From NCBI RefSeq assembly GCF_030812775.1, contig NZ_JAUSTI010000013.1:1-64000 (forward strand): a stretch of 64,000 nt of DNA, read 5' to 3'. Each line of letters begins with the position of its first letter. Within the stretch, counting starts at the first letter, position 1. The translations under genes and the position numbers were made by a program. The notes below the pieces were generated by a model, which saw nothing but the letters and a program-made list of their open reading frames with translations, made no database searches and had not been told where the DNA came from. Positions 28,072 through 35,919 of this stretch are shown piece after piece. This stretch comes from Paenibacillus tundrae (lineage in GTDB: Bacteria > Bacillota > Bacilli > Paenibacillales > Paenibacillaceae).

Positions 28072-29226
28072 GTGGAGAGAGTCATCTATCTAGATCATGC
28101 TGCAACATCATGGCCTAAACCGCCTGCTGTTGGTGAAGCGATGATGCAGGCTTTGGATGTAGCGGGAGCTAATCCTGGTAGAGGTAGCCATCGGATGGCT
28201 GTTCAAGCGAGTCGCATATTATTTAGCACTAGAAAGGCATTATCCACGCTGTTTGGTGTGAGCAATGCAAATGATATTTCACTCGGTTCGAATACGACAG
28301 AGGCTTTGAACCTTGCCATTCAGGGATGGTTACGCGAAGGTGACCATGTTATTGCAACTATGGCTGAACACAATTCTGTGCGACGTCCGTTGGAGTACAT
28401 GCGTAGATCACGAAATGTAACCGTAGATTATGTAAAGGTTGATGCTATGGGTGCCGTTGATCTATTGCAGCTTGAGAAGATGTTCCGACCGAATACCCGG
28501 ATGGTTGTCTGTACTCATAGCTCTAATCTGTTGGGTAGTATTTTACCCGTAGGTGAAATCTCTCAGATGTGTCGGAAACGCCAGATTCCTTTACTTGTAG
28601 ATGCTGCTCAAAGCGCTGGTGTGATGCCTGTTGATGTGAAGCGAATTGGCATTGATATGCTTGCCTTTCCTGGTCACAAAGGTTTGTTAGGTCCACAAGG
28701 GACAGGTGGACTCTACATTGCCCCAGAGTTAGACGTGCAACCTCTACTTCATGGCGGGACAGGAAGTCAATCGGAAGCCATAGAGCAACCTAATGTCCGG
28801 CCTGATCGGTATGAAGCTGGTACACCTAATACGGTAGGTATGGCCGGTCTTGCTGCTGGTGTGAAGCATGTGATGGAATTAACACCTGAACGGATCTACC
28901 AACATGAATGGGAATTGACACAGTTTATGATGGAAGGGTTAGCCTCTGTACCGGGAATTCGAATGTTAGGCCCAGAGGTTGGACACCCTCGTACTGGATT
29001 GTTATCCTTTACGGTAGAAGGACATGATTCAGCTCAACTTGCTTTTAAACTGGATCGACAGTACAACATTGCAGTTCGTTCTGGGTTTCACTGTACACCT
29101 CTTGCACATGAGTCCGCAGGCACTACACGGAGTGGAGCGGTTAGAGCAAGTGTGGGGTACAACACCGTCCAAAGTGATGTGAACACTTTAATTGAAGCTG
29201 TGCACGAAATAACAAGATTCACATAA
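28072..29226 (+). CDS. Cysteine desulfurase-like aminotransferase class V
   Basis: A PLP enzyme that would transfer sulfur from cysteine. The 384-residue protein has YLDHAATSWPKP at the N-terminus, the PLP lysine in FPGHKGLLGPQG (K203), the conserved AEHNSVRRP segment and the candidate catalytic cysteine in RSGFHCTPLAH (C341). These fit the Firmicute group of NifS/SufS-like desulfurases not embedded in isc or suf operons. The start is GTG. A DUF3343 gene, a common partner, lies 1.5 kb downstream. The sulfur acceptor is unknown. Confidence 0.88.
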   Translation: MERVIYLDHAATSWPKPPAVGEAMMQALDVAGANPGRGSHRMAVQASRILFSTRKALSTLFGVSNANDISLGSNTTEALNLAIQGWLREGDHVIATMAEHNSVRRPLEYMRRSRNVTVDYVKVDAMGAVDLLQLEKMFRPNTRMVVCTHSSNLLGSILPVGEISQMCRKRQIPLLVDAAQSAGVMPVDVKRIGIDMLAFPGHKGLLGPQGTGGLYIAPELDVQPLLHGGTGSQSEAIEQPNVRPDRYEAGTPNTVGMAGLAAGVKHVMELTPERIYQHEWELTQFMMEGLASVPGIRMLGPEVGHPRTGLLSFTVEGHDSAQLAFKLDRQYNIAVRSGFHCTPLAHESAGTTRSGAVRASVGYNTVQSDVNTLIEAVHEITRFT

Positions 29227-29326
29227 GTCGCATGGATACATCATCGTTAGGCATGTTATGATCTCAATCCATGACATAAAGAGAGTGGATATACCCGGGT
29301 ACGCATCACTTGGTTATACGAAGGGG

Positions 29327-29352
29327 CTTAGGAAATCCTAAGAGGGGTTTTT
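29327..29352 (+). terminator. Weak terminator-like hairpin after the desulfurase gene
   Basis: CTTAGG / CCTAAG with a 4-nt loop lies about 100 bp after the stop, followed by AGGGG and six T residues. The stem is short and the T-run is displaced. Confidence 0.4.
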
Positions 29353-29454
29353 GTATTCCAGGGCTGATCGATCAGGTGATTTCGTAATATAGGCATGATG
29401 CTACAGGATACAGACCTTAATCTGAACAAACAAACAGAGGGGTAGTTACACTAC

Positions 29455-29955
29455 ATGGCTGAACTAAATGAGCTGATTCTGGAACAATTGCTATGGATTA
29501 TTGGCGGAATGGCATTACTATTGGTAATCTTGCTGGTGACTAGCATTGCACAGGGTGCAAAGTTACGTAAGTTTAAACGGAAATATGAAGCGATGATGTC
29601 TGGCACAGGAGTAGAAGATCTGGAGACATTGTTAATTAATCTGAAGATTCAGATGGATAGCATTGAAGATGAACACAAGCTGCAAACGAATCAGCTACAA
29701 GCAGTCATGCAGAAATTGACCCATATGCAGGGTAAAGTAGGGGTTAAGCGCTACAATGCTTATGGTGAAAGAGGTAGTGATCTGAGCTTCTCCATGGCAA
29801 TGATTAACGATAATCAAGACGGTATGATCCTCACAGGTCTTTATAATCGTGATGGTTCTTATGTCTATGCTAAACCTCTTAAAGGGGGAGAGTCCACGTA
29901 TACACTTTCCCCTGAAGAGAAAGAAGCGATTACTCTGGCACAGCAAGCAGAGTAG
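29455..29955 (+). CDS. DUF4446 family protein
   Basis: The 166-residue protein has one N-terminal transmembrane segment (LLWIIGGMALLLVILLVTSIA, about 12-32), a coiled-coil-prone central part (about 55-95) and a small C-terminal domain (VGVKRYNAYGERGSDLSFSMAMINDNQDGMILTGLYNRDGSYVYAKPL). This matches DUF4446, which sits near spo0J in many Firmicutes; the function is unknown. Its 3' end overlaps the convergent yyaC gene by 26 bp. Confidence 0.85.
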   Translation: MAELNELILEQLLWIIGGMALLLVILLVTSIAQGAKLRKFKRKYEAMMSGTGVEDLETLLINLKIQMDSIEDEHKLQTNQLQAVMQKLTHMQGKVGVKRYNAYGERGSDLSFSMAMINDNQDGMILTGLYNRDGSYVYAKPLKGGESTYTLSPEEKEAITLAQQAE

Positions 29956-30535
29956 AGCGAGTATGCCATTCTCGGATGGCCGAGTAAAGACTGCTGGATA
30001 TAATCTCAGACATGCGCATAACTAAGCTGAGTCTTGTATTCTGCAGAACAAAGTATTCCATAAAGCCGCCGACGTTAACGATACCTGTCAGATGGATATC
30101 GCCGACCGGCGGTAATTCTTTATTTACGCCAGCTCCAGGCTTCAATGGGCCATTTACCACCTGAATGCAGCCAACACTAGAGGATTGTCCAAGACAAGCA
30201 TCAATTCCAATAACATATGGATTATGGTGTGTGGCTTGGATTTTGTGCAGTGTTTCTTGTAGATTCATAGCATGTACAGGTTCATCTAGTGTGCCATAAA
30301 GGTGAAAGAGAGGGCTGTCCCATTTAGCGAGAGCTGAACCTACTAATGGGCCTAAGCAGTCTCCAGTAGATCGATCAGTACCGATGCATATAATCACAAC
30401 ATTTTGCAACGAATGAGCTTTGTAGAGATGGAACATTAAACGATGAATAATAGCAGAGTGTACGCCAGGATCGGTATGAGGAATTTTCAAGCTGGTCATA
30501 TCTTGGGATGAAAAAGAATGCGAGATGGGTTTCAT
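29930..30535 (-). CDS. yyaC: Spore protein YyaC (DUF1256, HybD/GPR-like fold)
   Basis: The 201-residue protein resembles YyaC of Bacillus: VVIICIGTDRSTGDCLGPLVGSAL and VIGIDACLGQSSSVGCIQVVNGPLKPGAGVNKELPPVGDIHLTGIVNVGGFMEY. DUF1256 proteins are related to the germination protease family and are expressed in the forespore. AAAGGA precedes the ATG. The gene opposes its neighbours, is head-on to replication, and overlaps DUF4446 by 26 bp at its 3' end. Confidence 0.88.
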   Translation of the reverse strand: MKPISHSFSSQDMTSLKIPHTDPGVHSAIIHRLMFHLYKAHSLQNVVIICIGTDRSTGDCLGPLVGSALAKWDSPLFHLYGTLDEPVHAMNLQETLHKIQATHHNPYVIGIDACLGQSSSVGCIQVVNGPLKPGAGVNKELPPVGDIHLTGIVNVGGFMEYFVLQNTRLSLVMRMSEIISSSLYSAIREWHTRSTLLAVPE

Positions 30536-30569
30536 AGGATCTATCCTTTCCCCTTGAATGGTAGTAACA

Positions 30570-30597
30570 GTATATGGAAGGATAGAGCGTTTTATAC
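30570..30597 (-). promoter_or_regulatory. Possible forespore-sigma promoter for yyaC
   Basis: On the minus strand GTATA (30597-30593) is followed after 16 bp by CATATAC (30576-30570). The first box fits the -35 of SigF/SigG promoters; the second only partly fits the CATnnTA -10. Confidence 0.25.
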
Positions 30598-30685
30598 TTG
30601 GTCAGGACAAGCTTTTTCATGAGAAGGTTATGCTGTGACCCAATGAGGGTAATTTGGAGCTAAGTAAGATTGAAGGGAGCCGGGC

Positions 30686-30949
30686 ATGGACGAATGGTTA
30701 GATGATTGGATGTTGATTGCGTTTGATTCTACTCAGCAGGCACTACGAGCGGAGATGTTGTTAGAGTTCGCTGAGATTGAGATTGACTTGTTCCCAACAC
30801 CGAAAGAGATTACGGCAGGCTGTGCACTCTGTATTCAGTTTCCTAAGGAAGATGTGCTGAGGGTGCAACAGATCATTCGGAATGAGTTCGTGGAGATTCG
30901 GGGCCTCTATTTCAAAAACGAAGACAGCTATGATAACATACCGATGTAG
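30686..30949 (+). CDS. DUF3343 family protein
   Basis: The 87-residue acidic protein (MLIAFDSTQQALRAEMLLEFAEIEIDLFPTPKEITAGCALCIQFPKEDV) matches DUF3343, also called the putative Se/S carrier-like family, often encoded near cysteine desulfurases and YedF/TusA-like proteins. It retains Cys in ITAGCALCIQF. A sulfur- or selenium-relay role is inference. It is 14 bp before the MscS gene, so the two are probably cotranscribed. Confidence 0.8.
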   Translation: MDEWLDDWMLIAFDSTQQALRAEMLLEFAEIEIDLFPTPKEITAGCALCIQFPKEDVLRVQQIIRNEFVEIRGLYFKNEDSYDNIPM

Positions 30950-30963
30950 AGGGGGATGGATGA

Positions 30964-31905
30964 ATGTGGTCTTTTAAATATATGACTGCTCCTGGTAATC
31001 CTAATGAGCCTACTGCTATAGAAAATGCTCTAAGCTGGACAGATCAATTATGGAACAAAATTGCTGATGCCGATATGTGGTTTAATATTTTATTCAGTTC
31101 CCTCAGGATATTGCTTATATTCATAGCTACTCGAATTGTGATCAAAATTGTTTCGCGCATTATCGATCGTAGTATGAAGCAGAAGCAGGAGGGTCGCCTT
31201 CGCGTTAACCCTCGTCGTTTTGTTACGGTAGGTGAATTACTGAAGAATGCGACTTCAATAACATGTAACTTCATCATGGTGCTGCTTGTATTATCAGAGA
31301 TTAATGTAAAAGTGGGGCCGTTACTTGCTAGTGCTGGTGTACTTGGGCTTGCAATCGGGTTTGGTGCACAGGGATTAGTGAAAGATGTTATTACAGGTTT
31401 CTTCATTATATTAGAGGATCAATTCGCTGTAGGAGATGTTATTCAGACGGGTACCTACAAGGGAACAGTTGAGGTTATTGGACTCAGAACGACCAAGTTG
31501 GTGAGTTGGCAAGGAGAGGTTCATATCATTCCTAACGGTACCATTGCCAGTGTAACGAATTTCTCGATGTCCAATTCACTTGCTGTTGTAGACATTCCAA
31601 TGAAGGCCGATCTTAGTTTGGATGAATCGGTTCATTTGGTAAAAAGAGCGGTAGTTGGTATTGAAAATCGTGATCTCAACATTGTGAAGGTTCCAGATGT
31701 ACTTGGAATCCAGTCCATGTCTACCTCTGAGTACGTCATTCGGGTCGTTGCTGAGTGTATGCCGAACTCCAGATCTTCTGTTGAACGTCAGATTCAAAGT
31801 GATGTGAAGAAATCACTGGAGTATCAAGAGATGAGCAATCAAGCAGCGTTAGAGCAGGCAGCAGGTCAAGAACAGAATGAGGGGGATGGCACAGGTGGAG
31901 CGTAA
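30964..31905 (+). CDS. Small-conductance mechanosensitive channel, MscS family
   Basis: The 313-residue protein has about three membrane spans (about 45-65, 95-115, 120-145). The pore-lining helix is GPLLASAGVLGLAIGFGAQGLVKDVITGFFIILEDQFAVGDVI, followed by the beta domain (VEVIGLRTTKLVSWQGEVHIIPNGTI). It would release solutes on osmotic downshock. The C-terminal tail is Gln/Glu-rich. DUF951 overlaps its end. Confidence 0.92.
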   Translation: MWSFKYMTAPGNPNEPTAIENALSWTDQLWNKIADADMWFNILFSSLRILLIFIATRIVIKIVSRIIDRSMKQKQEGRLRVNPRRFVTVGELLKNATSITCNFIMVLLVLSEINVKVGPLLASAGVLGLAIGFGAQGLVKDVITGFFIILEDQFAVGDVIQTGTYKGTVEVIGLRTTKLVSWQGEVHIIPNGTIASVTNFSMSNSLAVVDIPMKADLSLDESVHLVKRAVVGIENRDLNIVKVPDVLGIQSMSTSEYVIRVVAECMPNSRSSVERQIQSDVKKSLEYQEMSNQAALEQAAGQEQNEGDGTGGA

Positions 31906-32104
31906 AATTTTTCAGCTCGGGGACATCGTGCAGATGAAGAAACAGCATCCATGCGGAAGCAATGAGATGGAGATCATTCGTATGGGAATGGACATTCGTA
32001 TCAAATGTGTAGGGTGTAAACACAGCGTGCTAATTCCAAGAGCGAAGTTTGAGAAAAACATGAAAAAGGTGCTGCGGTCAGCAGAAGATCTAGCTGAATC
32101 ATAA
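31895..32104 (+). CDS. DUF951 family protein
   Basis: A small protein of about 69 residues: MERKIFQLGDIVQMKKQHPCGSNEMEIIRMGMDIRIKC then a CxxC pair (KCVGCKHSVLIPRAKFEK). The cysteines could bind zinc. I chose the GTG at 31895 because GAGGGGG lies 9 nt upstream; the ATGs at 31877 and 31886 overlap that site. DUF951 genes neighbour ychF or MscS genes near the Firmicute origin. The function is unknown. Confidence 0.82.
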   Translation: MERKIFQLGDIVQMKKQHPCGSNEMEIIRMGMDIRIKCVGCKHSVLIPRAKFEKNMKKVLRSAEDLAES

Positions 32105-32206
32105 GCAGATTGTAAGTAAATTATGAGTAAATCGTAAGCAAAATGTAGGATATGAAATTGAATAAATCACACCTAAAATAGCGTTTACATGCGGGCAGGG
32201 CTAGTA

Positions 32207-32235
32207 TTGCGTTCTGTAAATGATCATGCTATAAT
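32207..32235 (+). promoter_or_regulatory. tRNA-Ser promoter
   Basis: TTGCGT (32207-32212), a 17-bp spacer and a perfect TATAAT (32230-32235) lie 12 bp before the mature tRNA 5' end. Confidence 0.6.
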
Positions 32236-32247
32236 CAATATTGCTGC

Positions 32248-32338
32248 GGAAAGGTACCCAAGAGGCCCAAGGGGGCTGACTCGAAATCAGCTAGGCGTGT
32301 CACAGCGTGCGTGGGTTCGAATCCCACCCTTTCCGCCA
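32248..32338 (+). tRNA. tRNA-Ser(CGA)
   Basis: This is a 91-nt class II tRNA with acceptor stem GGAAAGG/CCTTTCC, discriminator G and encoded CCA. The anticodon arm GCTGA-CTCGAAA-TCAGC gives anticodon CGA, reading UCG. A long variable arm and T-arm GTGGGTTCGAATCCCAC are visible. The tRNA ends with CCA at 32338. Confidence 0.95.
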
Positions 32339-32403
32339 CTTCACTTGTACATGATAAAACAAACATTCGATTACTCAATGAAGCATTGAGTTATATAAGA
32401 AGG

Positions 32404-32431
32404 AAGCCTTCCTAAGATGGAAGGCTTTTTT
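32404..32431 (+). terminator. tRNA-Ser terminator
   Basis: A 9-bp perfect stem (AAGCCTTCC / GGAAGGCTT) with a 6-nt loop is followed by T residues. Confidence 0.85.
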
Positions 32432-32499
32432 GTTGCTCATTCTTTTGGATAAGACGATAAAAGTAAAAGCATGAAGAGAAGCATCATCAGTGGCTGTGA

Positions 32500-32530
32500 A
32501 ACACAAAAATAAAGAGCCCCTAAGGGCTCT
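32500..32530 (-). terminator. Terminator for the yjzC-side transcript
   Basis: A 7-bp stem (AGAGCCC / GGGCTCT) with a 4-nt loop is followed on the minus strand by TTATTTTTGTG. It ends the leftward transcript that contains the candidate structured RNA and yjzC. Confidence 0.75.
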
Positions 32531-32740
32531 CTATCCGGCGGTGCATTCGGTTAGTAGGAAACAATCTGTCGTAAAGATCAGAAACCTTGGCGTACTGCTG
32601 AAGCAATACTCGTGCTTAGGACGCAGGGTCTTACACACAACCACTTGCTTCTTATATTACGTGATGCATTTCCAACAAAGAATGTTCGGCTTCGTTGTCC
32701 AACGGAACCACACCTCTCTCGTGCACCGCCTGATTGTATT
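32531..32740 (-). ncRNA. Unclassified structured RNA candidate (or structured yjzC 3' UTR)
   Basis: A 9-bp perfect inverted pair (32537-32545 GGCGGTGCA, 32722-32730 TGCACCGCC) encloses about 176 nt. Inside, on the minus strand, are an 8-bp hairpin (CAACGAAG / CTTTGTTG) and AAGCA/TGCTT near the apex, plus further short pairs GGTT/AACC and GGA/TCC along the sides. A terminator follows within 10 nt of the closing stem. I see no protein-coding sense in it. The long closed-hairpin shape and about 195-nt size resemble 6S-type RNAs, but I recognise no family motif. Confidence 0.4.
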
Positions 32741-32786
32741 ATGTGCTTTATTTCGTTTTATATACGTGGAGCTGAAAAAAGTTTAC

Positions 32787-32981
32787 TTAGTGGACACGAG
32801 CCTTCGTCAGCTTCTTCCACTTACGATTATGATTGCTTGTTTCTGGGAAGGACTCACCCTTTTGAAGCGTTACTCGCTTTGGATTATTGATTTCCGTGTG
32901 AAAGCTCTTCTCACCGACCTCGGTGTACTCGCCATCATTTGGAGCTTTGTCTCCTGGTTCAAATTCAGTTCTTTCGCCCAT
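32787..32981 (-). CDS. YjzC-like small protein
   Basis: A 64-residue protein: MGERTEFEPGDKAPNDGEYTEVG, then NNPKRVTLQKGESFPETSNHNRKW. This resembles the YjzC family of small Bacillales proteins of unknown function, found in sporulating species. AAGGAGG lies 10 nt before the ATG, a strong site. A longer plus-strand frame over the same region has no ribosome site and looks like a shadow. The gene is head-on to replication and to rpsF. Confidence 0.8.
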   Translation of the reverse strand: MGERTEFEPGDKAPNDGEYTEVGEKSFHTEINNPKRVTLQKGESFPETSNHNRKWKKLTKARVH

Positions 32982-33139
32982 GATATGAAAACCTCCTTGG
33001 CCTAATGTATTTCGTTGTAGCTTCTGTAGTGTGCTCCATAGTAGGGGTGATCATGTGCCATATATAAAGGGAACGTTTGCTTGCATTATGGTTCTGTATT
33101 TGTTATATTAATATAGTTCGAGTTTGTGCTCGTTCCTTG

Positions 33140-33159
33140 CTCTCAACCTGGATTGAGGG
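33140..33159 (+). promoter_or_regulatory. Hairpin in the rpsF leader (possible S6:S18 autoregulatory site)
   Basis: A 7-bp stem (CTCTCAA / TTGAGGG, one G-U) with loop CCTGGA lies 11 nt before the rpsF Shine-Dalgarno. S6:S18 is known to bind a structured element in its own mRNA in many bacteria. I cannot confirm the consensus bulge here. Confidence 0.35.
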
Positions 33160-33185
33160 CCAGAGTCCATAAGGAGGTGAAAATT

Positions 33186-33479
33186 ATGCGCAAATATGAA
33201 GTGATGTACATTATTCGTCCTGACGTTGAGCAAGAAGTTGTTCAAGCTACAGTCGATAAATTCCAAGGCATCATCTCCAACGGCGGTGGTGAAGTTACAG
33301 CTCACGACGTTATGGGTAAACGCCGTCTTGCGTATGAGATCAAGAAATTCCGTGATGGTGTTTATGTTTTGGTACACTTCACTGCTGAACCAGCAGTTGT
33401 TACTGAACTTGAGCGTCTCATGAAGATTTCTGACGAAGTAATTCGTTATCTCATTACAAACGACGTTAAGTCTGCTTAA
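33186..33479 (+). CDS. rpsF: 30S ribosomal protein S6
   Basis: The 97-residue protein MRKYEVMYIIRPDVEQEVVQ... is typical S6. The ATG at 33186 follows AAGGAGG; the frame reaches 60 bp farther upstream without a ribosome site. It is the first gene of rpsF-ssb-rpsR. Confidence 0.97.
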   Translation: MRKYEVMYIIRPDVEQEVVQATVDKFQGIISNGGGEVTAHDVMGKRRLAYEIKKFRDGVYVLVHFTAEPAVVTELERLMKISDEVIRYLITNDVKSA

Positions 33480-33529
33480 GACAAAACTCGTGATCAACGC
33501 ACCAATACGCTCTGAAGGAGGGGATTACA

Positions 33530-34015
33530 TTGTTGAACCGTGTCATTCTGATCGGCCGGTTAACCCGGGATCCTGAGTTGCGTTACACTCCAGCAGGAGT
33601 GGCAGTTACGCAATTTACTTTGGCGGTGGACAGACCGTTTACAAGCCAAGGGGGAGAGCGGGAAGCGGATTTCATTCCGGTCGTAACCTGGAGACAGCTT
33701 GCTGAGACTTGTGCAAACTATTTGCGCAAAGGACGCCTAGCTGCAGTCGAAGGACGCATTCAAGTACGGAACTACGAGAATAACGAAGGAAAACGTGTAT
33801 ACGTGACCGAAGTCATTGCCGATAATGTCCGTTTCTTGGAGTCAGCTAACCGTGATAATAGCGGTGGCGGCGGTGGGCAACCAATGCGTGAAGAGCCTTC
33901 TTACGGAGGCGGCGGGCGCGCGAACAATAACAATAATTCGCGTAGCAACAATCAGGATCCTTTTTCCGATGACGGAAAACCGATTGATATATCGGATGAT
34001 GATTTGCCATTTTAA
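33530..34015 (+). CDS. ssb: Single-stranded DNA-binding protein
   Basis: The N-terminal OB fold is MLNRVILIGRLTRDPELRYT through VRFLES (about 1-105). A Gly/Asn-rich low-complexity linker follows, and the protein ends with the acidic protein-interaction tip ISDDDLPF. The start is TTG behind AAGGAGG. It coats single-stranded DNA in replication and repair. Position between rpsF and rpsR is conserved. Confidence 0.97.
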   Translation: MLNRVILIGRLTRDPELRYTPAGVAVTQFTLAVDRPFTSQGGEREADFIPVVTWRQLAETCANYLRKGRLAAVEGRIQVRNYENNEGKRVYVTEVIADNVRFLESANRDNSGGGGGQPMREEPSYGGGGRANNNNNSRSNNQDPFSDDGKPIDISDDDLPF

Positions 34016-34071
34016 CGTGAACCGAGTCTCTACGGAGATATTAGTTACACGATAGGAAAGGACTGAAAAGC

Positions 34072-34344
34072 ATGGGCTTCAAGCAAAGAGAAGGCGGAGA
34101 CAACGATAAAAGACCAGCACGTCGTGGCGGTCGTAACAAACGTCGTAAAGTGTGCTTCTTCACAGCAAACAAAATTACTCACATCGATTATAAAGATACG
34201 GACTTGCTTCGTAAATTTATCAGCGAACGTGGAAAAATTTTGCCACGCCGTGTAACAGGTACTAGCGCTAAATATCAACGTGCTTTGACGATTGCAATTA
34301 AACGCTCCCGTCAAATCGCATTATTGCCATACACTACTGAGTAG
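34072..34344 (+). CDS. rpsR: 30S ribosomal protein S18
   Basis: The 90-residue basic protein contains KVCFFTANKITHIDYKDTDLLRKFISERGKILPRRVTGTSAKYQR, diagnostic of S18. The single Cys lies in the strand that some lineages use for zinc. Ends with LLPYTTE. It pairs with S6 in the 30S platform. Confidence 0.97.
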   Translation: MGFKQREGGDNDKRPARRGGRNKRRKVCFFTANKITHIDYKDTDLLRKFISERGKILPRRVTGTSAKYQRALTIAIKRSRQIALLPYTTE

Positions 34345-34365
34345 TCTTACTCAGCATGGATAACA

Positions 34366-34395
34366 AGCAGTCGGCTTATAGCCGGCTGCTTTTTT
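34366..34395 (+). terminator. rpsF-ssb-rpsR terminator
   Basis: An 11-bp stem (34366-34376 / 34380-34390, one G-T) with a 3-nt loop is followed by six T residues. Confidence 0.88.
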
Positions 34396-34591
34396 GCATA
34401 TTCATTATTTACTTACTAGATGCAACGAAACAAGCAAGCTTTACGGATTAGATAAACGAACCTCCAAAAGATCTTTGTGTTTGCGTATGGATTTCCACTA
34501 AATTGTGCATTAGGAAATTCCGATGTTATGATATAAGGTATAGGCTGAGTTAAGGTGGCTATATTAAAGTTCAACACATCAGGAGATTATA

Positions 34592-35182
34592 ATGAACAAA
34601 TCAAAACGTAAAAAACAGCAAAAGCGGAAAGGAAGTCTTCGATTCTGGCTTATCGCTACTCTGCTCCTTGTCTTTGTATATATATGGCTTCAGCAGAAAG
34701 ATGATGTATATGAAATATGGCCGGGGAGTCCGCAAGATGTCATTCCCATTACAGGCCTACATCCCCTTGTAGCTGAGAGTGAGGAGCTGTTGGTTCGAAA
34801 AGCAGCCAGGCGCGGCATAGATGTTGTCATAACTCATGGCTATCGAAGTATCGAGGAACAGGATGCACTGTTCGATCAAGGACGTTCAAGTAGAGGGAAC
34901 ATTGTCACCAATGCCAGAGGCGGAGAATCTTATCACAACTATGGATTAGCTATTGATTTTGCCCTTCGCACACCTCAGGGGGAGATTGTATGGGATATGG
35001 AGCGTGACGATAACGGTAATGGTGAGCCTGATTGGATGGAGGTTGTTACAATTGCAAAAGACCTCGGATTCACTTGGGGAGGGGATTGGGCTAACTTTCC
35101 CGACTATCCTCATTTACAAATGGATTTTGGTCTAAGCATTAATGAGTTAAAGCGGGGTAAACGACCACCGGATAAGCCATAA
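34592..35182 (+). CDS. M15-family peptidoglycan peptidase (VanY/CwlK type)
   Basis: The 196-residue protein has a basic N-terminus and one membrane segment (FWLIATLLLVFVYIWL, about 18-33), then a zinc peptidase domain. Metal ligands are visible in SYHNYGLAIDF (H115, D122) and DYPHLQM (H174), with GYRSIEEQ upstream. The family cleaves L-Ala-D-Glu or D-Ala-D-Ala bonds of peptidoglycan. The CwlK-like WGGDW segment favours the L,D-endopeptidase group. It stands alone with its own terminator. Confidence 0.88.
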   Translation: MNKSKRKKQQKRKGSLRFWLIATLLLVFVYIWLQQKDDVYEIWPGSPQDVIPITGLHPLVAESEELLVRKAARRGIDVVITHGYRSIEEQDALFDQGRSSRGNIVTNARGGESYHNYGLAIDFALRTPQGEIVWDMERDDNGNGEPDWMEVVTIAKDLGFTWGGDWANFPDYPHLQMDFGLSINELKRGKRPPDKP

Positions 35183-35223
35183 TTAATATTATTAATATAC
35201 AGTAAGTCGTATGTTTATTAGTA

Positions 35224-35251
35224 AAGCCTTGCATTATGCAGGGCTTTTTTC
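35224..35251 (+). terminator. Terminator of the M15 peptidase gene
   Basis: A 10-bp stem (35224-35233 / 35237-35246, one G-T) with a 3-nt loop is followed by T residues. Confidence 0.85.
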
Positions 35252-35919
35252 ATTGTTTTGTAAAAAAAATGATAAAAGATGACAATTAGTCCTTTACAGC
35301 AGTAAATAAAAAAATTTATACTATAATAACTAGAAATAAACCGTTGATTCGATAAAAGGGTAGTCCATATCATATTTGTATATATTTGTTTGTAAGTATG
35401 CGTTTACTTTGAAGCATCAATTACTAACCACACGTATCATAAAGGTAACATATAAGCTTAATTCAAAAAAATATACCGACTATATATTACACGCATGTAT
35501 ATAATATATGTAACGTTAATGTCATGTTTTAAATTATCCAAACTCTATCTGGTGCAAAACTTCCAAACGTCTCCCTCCTCTAATGCTCTAAACTCCTTAA
35601 TATTTACCTTTTTAGCATAGCTAATACCCAAAACTTTAGTATAAAAAACATTTATTCCAAAAATCTCAAAATAAGCATTGACGTCACCTAAATTTACACG
35701 TATGATTACATTAATTATTTTGCTATATAATCCCGGTAGGAATGCTCAACATTAATTGACCAATGGTCTAAATTGAAATACAAAAATTTAATTCATTTGC
35801 TGAATTCGCATTTTGTATAAAAATTTGTTCGTTGTCTTCAAAAACATGGAAATATACAGTGGATGCACTCATCTATTGATGAAACATTCTACGGAAATTT
35901 TGGGGTTAGGGTGATTGAT
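35252..35919. promoter_or_regulatory. AT-rich region upstream of the opp operon
   Basis: This is a long, strongly AT-rich gap. TATAAT at 35725-35730, preceded by TG(C) and TATA repeats, is the best -10 candidate, but no good -35 lies 17 bp before it. An upstream TTGACG near 35679 is too far for that -10. I see no riboswitch, T-box or gene here. A transcript from 35725 would have an untranslated leader of about 190 nt. Confidence 0.35.

Noticed and set aside
32490..33005. 171-residue plus-strand reading frame
   Set aside because: It has no ribosome site, overlaps the well-supported yjzC gene and the structured-RNA candidate, and has no family-like composition.
35780..35830. CodY-box-like sequence before the opp operon
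   Set aside because: The best alignment to AATTTTCNGAAAATT gives only about 8 of 14 matches in very AT-rich DNA.
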